Assembly (NCBI RefSeq): GCF_019059575.1
Contig: NW_024881535.1
Location: forward strand, 1,054,001 to 1,118,000
DNA: 64,000 nucleotides
Source of the DNA: Amphibalanus amphitrite
Lineage: Eukaryota; Arthropoda; Thecostraca; Balanomorpha; Balanidae
Direction of reading: 5' to 3'
In this document: positions 28,501 through 40,500 of the stretch, piece by piece
How positions within the stretch are numbered: the stretch's first letter is position 1
How the letters are laid out: each line of letters starts with the position of its first letter
Notes under the pieces: model-generated
The model's input: the letters and a program-made list of their open reading frames with translations, nothing else
What the model was told of the DNA's origin: nothing
Database searches by the model: none
Translations under genes and position numbers: made by a program

Positions 28501-31500
28501 CGCGGCGTTCACCCGTTTTCAGACGCTCCGTCTGAAGCAGGTCTTCCCTGCCCGGCTGGCCGACCACCTGATCAGCTACGGCAGCTGTCAGTTCCCCACC
28601 CTGGGGTTCGTCGTCGAACGCTACAAGGCCATCCAGAGCTTCATACCAGAGAGCTTCTGGAAAATCAAAGGTGGGTGCGGGGAAGTCAAAAGCAAAGTCT
28701 AGGAAATGAAGGCGAATGAATTATGCTGTGAGACCATATGATGGGAGTGGAAACGAATGACGACCGTTATGGATGTAGAATAGCTGGATGGAACGTGAGA
28801 CTGGTGAATTAGGACAGGTGAAGCTGAAAATAATTCTATGGAACTATCTATTTTTAGAAATAGGTAGCGTTTGTGTATTGAATGTTGAGACTCAAAATGC
28901 TTAACAGTAGGTACCTATTACGCATCTAACTGACTTTGGATCCCCTCTTCCCCAGTTTCCCACATGAGGCAGGAGGGAAACGTCGACTTCAACTGGAAGC
29001 GAGTTCGTCTGTTCGATGAAGCCTGTTGTAGGGTAAGTCTCGGAAATCCAACTTAGGCGTGACAGGACGTACGCTAGCTGACGCTGCTCTCGGAAACGTA
29101 GATTGAAGCTGAAGAAGTATTATTTAACCATCATTTTTCACTGCTCTTGAAAGACTTCTAATGTTTACATCAACCTCTTAGTGAGATCTATTTAGGCTTG
29201 TAATGTCACTTTATCTTAGGCTAAGTGTTGTCACGTGGTGACGGCAACTGACCGGTGACCCATAGAACCCGCTCTCTGTCGACAGGCGCTGTTTGAGCGG
29301 TGCTGTGAGAACTCCACCGCCACCATTACTCACGTCCAGTCCAAACCCAAGTCCAAGTGGCGGCCCGTGCCGCTCGATACTGTGGTACGTACCGTGTAGT
29401 GGTGTCAATCGGAACTTGAATCTTCGGAATTCGGATTTTGTCCAATTTCCAAATCGGAATTCGGTTGGACAATGACAGCAGGCTTTGGACAACTTTGGAC
29501 AATCGCTTGCTACACCGCAACATTTTTATAAAGTAATCTTGTTTAACATTGGTTGGCTATTAGAAAGCTCAGCTTTCGATATAATTACCACTTTTGAGCT
29601 GGTAACGATACATTAAAAACAAATTGAATAACGGTGTTGAGTGTAAACTATTGTGTAGATGTCGGACATCTTTAGACAAATGGCTGGCTTGGAAATTTTT
29701 GGACGGACAGTCGACGTAAGTATTGGACATTGGACGGACATTAGACATATGTTTTCTGAAATTGACATCACTAGTACCGTGTAGGGTTCGGCTAAGGGGG
29801 TGTCATTTGTCTGCCTTGTGATTCTGTAAAATTATTCCAAACTCTATGGACTGTAGGTGTTGCACAATGGAGTCTTCTTAGATCCATAATCATGCTTTTT
29901 TTATAAATTTTGTCCGAACCTTTTGATAGGAAGGATTCACAAGGACAGAGCCACCGCTAAGCGAAGCTTGTTGCGGTGACCCTGCCCTGTACCCTCCGAT
30001 CGCGCAATTCCAAATCTATGGCAGAATTTAGAGTCCAAAGTTTAACGTGCGCACATAGACGCGCACGGCCGGTCCCCTCACTGACTTCGCCTGGCTACGG
30101 CCTGCCACCAACCGCAACCATACCTGTCAGGAGGCCCATAAATGTCAAGCGCCCGTCGCGCATCGAACCCGGACTGTTATAACCGGGAACGCGTGCTCTC
30201 GCCTCTCACCACGCGGAGTCCAACGCTCTACCAACTGAGCTACGGGACCGGCCGCATGAGTGTTGGTTTGATACTGAAACGATGTGTAATCTTCCGACGT
30301 CTCCAGATTTAATGTCTAACAATAAAAATGTTGCCTGAGATTGTTCGTCTTCGTCTGCTCTCTGCAAGATCAATAATCTCGATACACCTCCGCAAGATTG
30401 ACATCATCTGCTTCCTCTGGCTTGACGCCCTTTCCTCCCCTCTACAGGAGCTGGAGAAGCTGGCGTCCCGGAAGCTGCGCATCACGGCCAAGGAGACGAT
30501 GAAGGTGGCGGAGAAGCTGTACACACAGGGTCTGATCTCGTACCCGCGCACGGAGACCAACATCTTCCCCAAGGAGCTGGCGCTGGCGCCGCTCGTCCAG
30601 CAGCAGGTCAACGACCCCAACTGGGGAGGTGAGACGCGGGGAGAGGAGGAGGATGGAAGGGCGTGGGATGGGGTTTGTTTGAACTTGGAGAATCTCTGGA
30701 AAGGTTGTGGGAAGACGGGTTATTTGCTCTATCACTAGTCAACACATCTCAACTACAGGCGGCAGACATCATGTGGGACTGTTGCTATGAAGTAACACCT
30801 GGAGCAGTAAGCTATGACCGTTGTCTCTATGTGGTTCAAGACGAGAGAAAATATCGATAAGATGTATGCAATTATCAAAGTGATTGATGGTATGTACGTC
30901 TTTTATGAGCTACTTAAAATATCCTTAGCTTTTATCAGCTTTAGGTATGCGCCGGTTCCACAATTCGTACTAGTGTTACAGTGCGCGAATGTACTGTGTC
31001 CGCTGAGTCCCATATCCCATATTTCTTCCCAACCCACACTGACCAGAATGTCGTACTTGCAGCGTTCGCGGCGCGGCTACTCGAGAATGGACCGAACCCC
31101 CGGCAGGGCAAAAAGACCGACAATGCCCATCCTCCCATCCACCCCACAAAGTGAGTGGGAAGTGCGTGGGAGAGAGGGGGGGGGCAGCTACGAGTGACAT
31201 ACGGGTGAAACGTCATTATGGGTGATAAAGAATGTTTCGAGATGTTTGATTTAATCGATGCATCTTATACTTCCGATGATGATTTGAATGTTTTCTGTTT
31301 GATGCTGTTTTGATTGAGCAATCTATTTACTTCCTGCAAACATTCACCTCAAAACCCTATCTTTTTTCCACATCCTTGCTACACCTACACCACTCTTTCC
31401 CTCTGCTCATCCGCTCTCCCTTGGTACACTGCAGCTCTCGGCACACTGTATTACCCTCATCCTCCCTCAGGCTCTCTTTTTTCGTTCTGCTCCTCCACTC

Positions 31501-34500
31501 CCCTTGGCCTGCTGTACTAACCCCTCCCCGTCGCCCCCAGGTACGCTCCTGGCCTGCAGGGTAACGAGCAGCGTCTGTACGAGTTTGTGGTGCGTCACTT
31601 CTTGGCGTGTCTGTCGGCCGATGCGCAGGGACAGGAGACCACTGTCGATGCTGAGGTGGCCGGAGAAAAGGTCAGTGGAGGGTGGAGGAGGGTGTGGGGG
31701 GGGAGGGATGGAGGGAGAAGGAAAGGAAATGGTGGTAGGGAAACGGAGAGGCATGGACTTTGATCGAAAAGAAGTCCATGATGTTGCCTTTGGTCCTCAA
31801 AGAGATGTAAGGATCTTGCGGAAGTAAGGTTTTCTGTTAGGACGTATGCAATGTGTTTGCATGATCAATGATCATGATCTGAGACTGAAACGTTACGATC
31901 TACGACTTGAACTATGTAAACCTTAAATGTGTGGCTGTATTTACTGTTTACGTAACTAGTCACCGATAGTACACTCAATGCTCATTGTAACACATTCGTA
32001 TATTCAATTGCCATGAAGCTCAGCGCTAGTTTCCATTTGAAACTTTGGAAGCTTCCCATTTGAACATCTCAGCGTAACTTATTTAGTCTGAGAACGCCTC
32101 AGAATATGAAGGGAATGACTCTCCGCCGGTTTTTCGGATACTGGTCCCCAAATCTGCCCAGGTTTTTGTTGTGCAGCTCGTGGCCACAGGCCGTGAGGTA
32201 GACAGTCGTGAACATCGCGAACCCCAGCGCCGGGGGCGTCCAGGAGACCAGCGCGTAGCCCCACCACTCCACCATCTCTCCGAAATAGTTAGCAGCGGAT
32301 ACAAACTCAAACAACCCTCCACGAGGGACGCTGTATCGCGGCCCGCCGGGTCTCCTCAGCGAGAGCAAACGCTGGTCCGAATCAATGTTGATCGCCGCGC
32401 CGATCATAAAGATGGCAGCACCAATCAGGTGTCGTGCCGTATAGATGTCGCCACTGTCCGCCGGACACTGCAGTGCCGCGGCACTTTGAGCCATGCCATT
32501 CCACGTTGTGAAGGCGGTAGCCATGAGTACGTATGGTGCGGGTTCCGTTGAGTCTGCGGATATTCGCCATGGATAGATGAGAGACCGCTGGAAGTAGTGA
32601 GCGGCGAACAGTGTCAGCGGCAGCAGCGGCGGCCGGAGTAGGCTGGTCGCAGCCGGGGCTGACCAGAGGTGCCAGGCCGGAATCAGAAATGACGGGCAGC
32701 TCCTGAGGGCAGGCAGGGGAGGGTGAATTTCCGATTATGGACAACGGAATATACCTGTGCCGTAAAAGATATCATCTATCATTGAAGTGTGAGGACAGGG
32801 GCTATTTATGTTTGGGGGCAGGCTTCAGCAGTTGAATTGAAAATGAAAATGTTATAAGTCGAGAGGAGAGAACGTCTTATTTACTCATGTCTAGTCTAGC
32901 CGTAAGTATCACATTTCTTCTATTATAAATGAAGTCTCTCTGCCCGGAACAAGGCAGTGTTCGCCACAGCCACGTCCTACCTCCCACCTTTCCTCATATC
33001 CTCACCTTGAGGCACCAGCTGAGGCGGTTGCTGACGGGCCAGCGGAAGCGGTTGCGGTAAAACCAGTGACCTGGCGGTGTAGCGGTGATCACCAGGGTGA
33101 CCACGGTGGGGACGCTGAGGTACCACAGCCACAGCGATCCACAGTCGTCCGCGGGGTTGGACGGGGTCATGGTGGGGAGCTGTAGGGGGAGGGGATGGTT
33201 AGGTAAGTCGGTACTTAATTTTGTTTGTCATTATTCTTGTGTTTTTTCAGTTCCCTTTTACTTCAGACCAGTAGTCGGCGCCCCAAAGCCCCAATAAACA
33301 AACAATAACTTACGACCCATGCACTTTCCTGTATTTCCACACTGTCCAGTCACCTGCTGATCTAGAAAGGTACTATTGGACGCTGCAGGGGCTTACTCTC
33401 ACTGCCTTTCTCCTGTCTTTCTCTTGGCCCATCCCCCCCCCCCATTTCAGGGATGTTGTGGCCACTGGCCATCACATCTCGTCTACTCTCATTCACTGTC
33501 AATAGTCTCAGTTGATTAACTAGTAACCATCATCTCTCGTCTGTTCTCTCCCAGTTCTCTGCCAATGGCCTGATGATCACAGCTCGGAACTACCTGGAGG
33601 TGTACCCGTACGACAAGTGGTCGGACAAAGAGCTGCCCGTCTACAGGTCAGTAGAGCTACAAAGGTAGCTACCTGGAGGTGTACCCGTACGACAAGTGGT
33701 CGGACAAAGAGCTGCCCGTCTACAGGTCAGTAGAGCTACAAAGGTAGCTACCTGGAGGTGTACCCGTACGACAAGTGGTCGGACAAAGAGCTGCCCGTCT
33801 ACAGGTCAGTAGAGCTACAAAGGTAGCTACCTGGAGGTGTACCCGTACGACAAGTGGTCCGACAAGGAGCTGCCCGTCTACAGGTCAGTAGAGCTACAAA
33901 GGTAGCTACCTGGAGGTGTACCCGTACGACAAGTGGTCCGACAAAGAGCTGCCCGTCTACAGGTCAGTAGAGCTACAAAGGTAGCTACCTGGAGGTGTAC
34001 CCGTACGACAAGTGGTCCGACAAGGAGCTGCCCGTCTACAGGTCAGTAGAGCTACAAAGGTAGCTACCTGGAGGTGTACCCGTACGACAAGTGGTCCGAC
34101 AAGGAGCTGCCCGTCTACAGGTCAGTAGAGCTACAAAGGTAGCTACCTGGAGGTGTACCCGTACGACAAGTGGTCCGACAAAGAGCTGCCCGTCTACAGG
34201 TCAGTAGAGCTTTAAAGGTAGCTACCTGGAGGTGTACCCGTACGACAAGTGGTCGGACAAAGAGCTGCCCGTCTACAGGTCAGTAGAGCTTTAAAGGTAG
34301 CTACCTGGAGGTGTACCCGTACGACAAGTGGTCCGACAAAGAGCTGCCCGTCTACAGGTCAGCCCCGGGAGGTCACGTGTGGTTGTGCATACAGCCAAAA
34401 GGCCTACACACGTCTTACTGAACCCACGATTTCTGACGAGATACGTTGTTTATCACAAATCTTTCATATATCTCTTACCTTTACGTAAGTGCGCGTTATA

Positions 34501-37500
34501 TGCACAAAATGAACAGCACGGCCTGTCACACCTCGTACTGTGGTCTCCGCACCCCGCCTCCCCCGCTACGCACCGCCCCGCCTCCGCGGTATGTGGGGCC
34601 TTGGCCCCCGCGCCCGCGTGGGTTCAACTGGCGGCGTTTCGTTTACCGACGACGGCGACGGCGTAATCAAGTACAGTCTCTGACAGTGGAACAGACGCAT
34701 CGGGTACACTCTCTGACATAGTGTCAGACGTCGAGAATATACGGGATGATATTTGATAAACTGTGATGCCTAGTAGGGTTTTGCGTACTTGTGATGCTAG
34801 AATCAAGCACGTTTGACGGATGTTGCGTTATGGGATGTTATATAACGCCGTTCATTTTGCGCACCGATAGAGCATTGACCAGATGAATCATAATTCATAT
34901 CAAGTTGGTGCATTTACGTGGCCTAGATATCAGTTACGGCATAGCTAATGTGTTATAAACGATAAGTAAAAAAAGTATTTTACCCGCCCCTACTAACGCC
35001 CCCCCCCCCTCCCCCTCCCTCGCTGACAGAGTGGGACAACAGTTTGCGGCCGAGCTGGCGATGCCCTCAGGCGAAACGACCCCGCCGCCGCTACTGACGG
35101 AGGCGGATCTGATCGCGCTTATGGACAAACACGGCATTGGTGAGTTGCTAGGAGCTGCTACACTGATAGGGGAGGCGATGAACATAACGGAGGGCGGGAC
35201 AGTGGAGAATGGCAGCTACCCTGGAGTACGAGCTTTGGCTGGGGCGAAACTGGCGAGAAACCGGCGGGGCGAGAATGGTCATTAGATGCACTCTGAGAAC
35301 CGCTGCAATGAAGGCGCCAAAGAAAAATCTTCTTTGGATGACCAGATAGAGTTTTGACGCTTATAATTTCACGTAAATGTTCGAGAACATTAATTATCGT
35401 GGTTGTTTCGTGTTCGTATCGCTTCGGTGAGGCCGGGTCTGATCAGATGATCATAATGGCTCAAAAAGCCTCGCGCTCTCCACACACCTCACGATGACCT
35501 CCCCCCCCCCCCTTCCTTCCCCCGGTCAGGCACGGACGCCACCCACGCGGACCACATTGAGACCATCAAGTCGCGCCAGTACGTGGGGCTCGAGGACGGC
35601 CGGTTCATGCCCGGCTGTCTGGGTATGGGCCTGGTCGAGGGGTACGACAGCATGGGGTTCCACATGTCCAAACCGAACCTGCGAGCCGAGCTGGAGGCAG
35701 ATCTCAAACGGTGAGCCCTGGGTCCTTATTGGTCATGTGGTTTTACTTTCAACTTGATTGACGGTTCATTTGTGTCTGTTTATGAACCAATTAACGCTTT
35801 ACTTTCTACTGTGAACGCACCCTAAAGCCGAGCTGAAAAGTTCGATGAATTAGTTTTGACTTATTCGTGTTGTGAGTGACAGGGTAGCAATGCGATTCAT
35901 TTATGTGTGACAACTGACAAAACTGACAAATATGATTGCCGAGGACGTGTCATGTCCAGTGTTGGAAATAAGGCCCTTTGCTGGTCCCAGTCGGGTCCAA
36001 ACGATTTTGTTCTCCTTTACAAATTTATACTACGGCACCTGAAATCTCTGAAATTTCCAGCCTATGTAAATAAAAACTGCTATTATTACGCCTATAACAT
36101 ACAGTTATAGCATTGAGAAAACACATTTTATCGACTGTCACATTTAGTAGGCCAAACATATATGATTTTCCTGTTGAATGTTCTAAAGCTGGCTGGTTCA
36201 CCGGAACAGATTTTATTCTCCGGAACCAGGACCAAAAATCACAATTCCAGGCTCCAGCATTGGTCCTGTCTCAATAATGGCCTAGCTTGCCCCCGACCTG
36301 ACCTTTGGCCCGCCTCCTCTCACTGTCAGGATATGTGAGGGTACACGCGACCCTGCCACCGTTCTCCGGGAACAAATCACCGCCTACAAAAACGTCTTTG
36401 AAGAGGCCATGAGACAGGTATACGGTCAACGACAGCTGCGGATTGTGGACGTCTTTCAGGCTTTCTTCGACATGTGTGGTGCACAAAGCGTGCACTATTG
36501 CGTCAGTTGTTACGTAGTTACTTTTGAAACACAACTGCGGCTTGATTATGGCGTCCTGTACCGTATACATTTGTAATAATTTCGTTTATCCTCGTTTTAT
36601 AGCAATATCGTGATTCCTGTTCAATCTTCGGACCTTTAATGAACAATGACCTCTCGTGCCCGACCCGTTTTACTACCCCCCCCCCCCCTCTGTCCCCCAG
36701 GCCCAGAAGCTGGACACTGCCCTCTCCCCGTACCTGGGCGAGCCCCCTGCCGCCGCCGCCGCTGCCGGGGTCGGGGTCGAGCTGCAGATGCCAGAGACCG
36801 TGTGCCGGTGTCCGGCCTGTGGCCAGCCCGTGCTGCTCAAGGTGCGGACGGGATGGTGGAGGGAATGGGAATGGGAAGGGTGAGCAATCTAAAGTAATGC
36901 AAGGGTGAAAAATTGTGGGGAAATTGGTGGAGTGGGGATGGAGAGGCTGAGGATATGCCCAGTTTTATCGTTTTATCGTGATTTTTGTCGGTAAGTCGTC
37001 TTTACATGAGGCATTTGACTTCACCGTCTGACGTCACCTGACTTGTGATCTAAATCTGATGTGTCAGACCCCATTCTACCATTTCTTACCTTGAATCTGA
37101 TGTCTCACCAGGAGTAGTCTACCGCTTTTTACCCGACCAATTCTTCTCTCGGTCAGACGTTACGCGAGGGCACCCAGTTCATGCTCTCGTGCTCCGGCTA
37201 CCCGGCGTGCCGTGTGGCCATGTGGATGCCCTCCTCCGTGGAGTCGCTGACGGTCAGTCAGCAGCACTGCACCGCCTGTCGCGGCCAGCCCAAGATGCTG
37301 GACTTTACCTTCCGAACGGCGGTGTATGCGCCCTACTACCCTCGCCGGCACACGGCCTGTGTCGCCGGCTGTGATACAGAGTTTCTGGAGACCGTGGGGC
37401 TGAAACCGCTGTCGGCTAGTGCGCAAGGTGAGATGGAGGGAGGTTGTGAGTTGTGAGTGATGAAGCATGATGGTGAAGTTATGAGAGCAGAGAGGTGGGC

Positions 37501-40500
37501 TGTGCGATCACGGATGGATTGGTTAGACAAACACGAACGAGATGGTCCGTCTGACCGGCTTTTGGGAGCGCTGTTACCAGTTGTTTCCGTAGTGTAGTGG
37601 TTATCACGTCCGCTTCACACGCGGAAGGTCCCCGGTTCGATCCCGGGCGGGAACACGTTTTCGCTCACCCTTTTGCTTTGTATGGCTAGGAAACAGTGCG
37701 TGGTCGCCGGATTGTCGGCGTGATGAGATTGCTAGTTCACAAAACTTTGCGTGTGGTGAAAGGATTTTCTAAAAACGCGATAAATTTGAAATGCGATGAA
37801 ACTGGTTTCTCGTGGCATCCCCAGTGCTGTTCACGCAATACGTGTACAAGCCCAATTGGAACTTGAACTGTCTAACAGTTGCTGTTGATGATAATTGGAA
37901 GAAAAATTATCTTTTTCATCGTGATCATAGCTCCTTTATCACGTGTACCCATATCGTGAGCGTGATGGTATTGTTCATAACTTATGAAAACTGCAGCGAT
38001 TAACAACAGGAACCAACTGTCTTTAAGGAGGTGGCAGCCAGCAAAACGGAGACAGCGGCTACATCAGCACCCTCAGCCAGGCGCGCCCTGCCCGTGCAGC
38101 CAATCTCCGTCCACCAGCCGCCCCGGCCGGCCAATCACAGCCCGCCCCGACGCTGGGTCGGCCCCGCCCCGCCGCCACAACCAATCACCGTCCGCCAGCG
38201 GCGCCGGCCGGCCAATCACAGGCTCCGGCTCGGCCGCGCCCCCCGCCGGCGACCAATGGCCGGCCGGGGGAGGGCGGCGGCGGCACGGTGTGTGAGTGCG
38301 GCACCCCGGCCGTCCTTCTGACAGTGAGGAAGGAGGGCCCCAACACGGGCCGTCAGTTCTACAAGTGTGACGCGGCAGCCGGCGGGCGCGGCTGTAACTT
38401 CTTCCTCTGGGCGGACGAGGGCGCTCCTCCGAGACCGGCGCAGGCTCAACGGCTGCCAGGACAGGCGCAGAACGGTGGGTACAGTGGGGGGGGGGGGGGG
38501 GCAGGGGGCTGAGGGCGCTCCTCCGAGACCGGCGCAGGCTCAGCGGCCGCCGGGACAGACACTGAACGGTGGGTACAAGGGGAACCAGGGGGCGGCCTCC
38601 TTGATAGACACATAATGATGGGTAAGAGGATAAACGAGGGCGCTCCTCCGAGACCGCCGCAGGCTCAGCGGCCGCCGGGACAGACACTGAACGGTGGGTA
38701 CAGGGGGAGGGACGACCGCCGGGACAGACACTGAACGGTGGGTACAGGGTAGGGACGACTGCCGGGACAGGCGCAGAACGGTGGGTATGGGGAGGTGGGA
38801 GGAATCAGGGCTCGGTTTCTGCGGGTGTGACTGGTGGCAATGTAGGTATAAGCGGTTGAAACTCTTTCTGAGAAGTGAGAACTCGGCGACATGTTTGTTT
38901 GTTTTGACAGATGTCCAATTCCGACCCAATACATCAGCTTGGTGTTTCTCACAGGTATTTTGGCCAAAGCAATCCATGAAAACTGAGGAATGTGCTTCAT
39001 TATTGAAAGTATCGTAGTAGAATCATCCATGGTAGAATCTTGCTCGCGGCGCATATATACCGTAATATCTCCCTGCCCCGCCTCTGATGTCTCTCATTGT
39101 CTCCCAGGTGGCGGAGACGCTCAGGGCGACGTGCTCTGCGGCTGTGGCCTCCCGCCCAGACGGTAAGTGATTTACCTATGATTTTACCTAGGTATGTGAG
39201 TAATTTACCTATACTAAATCAGCGTGTAATGAGTATGTAATGAGTTGCCGCATAATGAGTATGAGCGTACCGCGCCGTATTACCGTTTTCGTTATTACCG
39301 TGTACCGGGTGGAGAGGAATTAAAAACAAAACAAAAACTGAAGGAATAGGGGATTGATTGGATGATTATTAAACCAAAACCTCTGTATACCTAGACATGG
39401 GCGAACTTATAGTTCAGCGTATTAGTGTTCACAGAATAATGTGCTAGTCGATTTGCAGTTGTCTTCCCATCTTTTGCGTTTCCTCGTCAGTCAACATGTT
39501 TGACCCAATATCTCTCGGTGCACGGTCCGCAGCTGCACCGTTCAGAAGGAGGGCCCCAACCAGGGCCGCGAGTTCCTGGGGTGCTCCAAGCCGCGCGACC
39601 AGGGCTGCCGGTTCTTTCAGTGGTGTGACGAGCCGCCCCGGCCACCCGGTTAGTGCGGCAGGGAGACCGGATGGCCGGAGATAAGTGCAGTGTGTGTGGT
39701 GGTTTAGGGGTGGTGGGTTCTTTTTGCTAGGTGCATGATTGTTTGGTTGTGGTTAATCAACCTTGGTTTTAGTTTTTGCATGTCATTTTGCACGCTGACT
39801 TTGTAAGCTTCAACTTGTTAGTTGTTTGGAAGTTTGTACATGACTGGCTAGTGGCTGACCGTTTGCTAGATTTATCTGGTTTTCAGTAGTTGTTTTGTCG
39901 TAGTTTATAACGGCGGTCCTTATTTCGTCATGTACCGTTTCTACTTCTATTTGCATGTTGACTTCTTTCGAAACCTTTGTTGCATTTACGTTTCCTTAGT
40001 TCTATGTAGTATCCCCTGCAAATTGGTGCATGGTTTCATCTACAATTGTCACTAACAAACAATGCATGACCGTGGTATAACTACGTTAATATTTCTCGTA
40101 GCAACGCAGCTAGACGTGCATGTTTTCGTAGCTCCATTAGTATCCCTTTACGTAGCTGTTTTATGTTTATATTGCAGGCTGGTATAGCTGGTTTTAGTTC
40201 AGTCGGTGGTGGCGAACCATTAGATGGACTAGTGTCGGTAAGGCATGCTTCCGAACTCCAATTAATTCTGCGTGTTCTGTAGTGGCGTGTTGTCTGCAGT
40301 TTCAGTGAAGTATTTTCCCAAATCTGGTTTACGTGGCATGCTAATTGCATGGATACTCACATTGTGCGCTCAGTACTGTGTACACTGATTTGTTCGTGAC
40401 TTTAGACTAGATTACAACAGAAATATAACACTTCATGCTATCATGTGCTTCTGTTAATTTCAGTGCATCATTGTCATGTGCTAGGGTTTTGATTTCACCT

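Noticed and set aside
30148-30254. A functional tRNA gene on the minus strand
   Set aside because: A and B boxes are present, but the anticodon region carries extra bases and the arms do not pair; a SINE head fits better.
33591-34380. CRISPR-like regular repeats
   Set aside because: The genome is eukaryotic, units are contiguous with no unique spacers, and each unit is a copy of an exon edge.
38073-38687. 204-codon minus-strand frame over TOP3A exon 18
   Set aside because: Antisense of a GC-rich disordered coding segment and its tandem copies; no splice or domain evidence.
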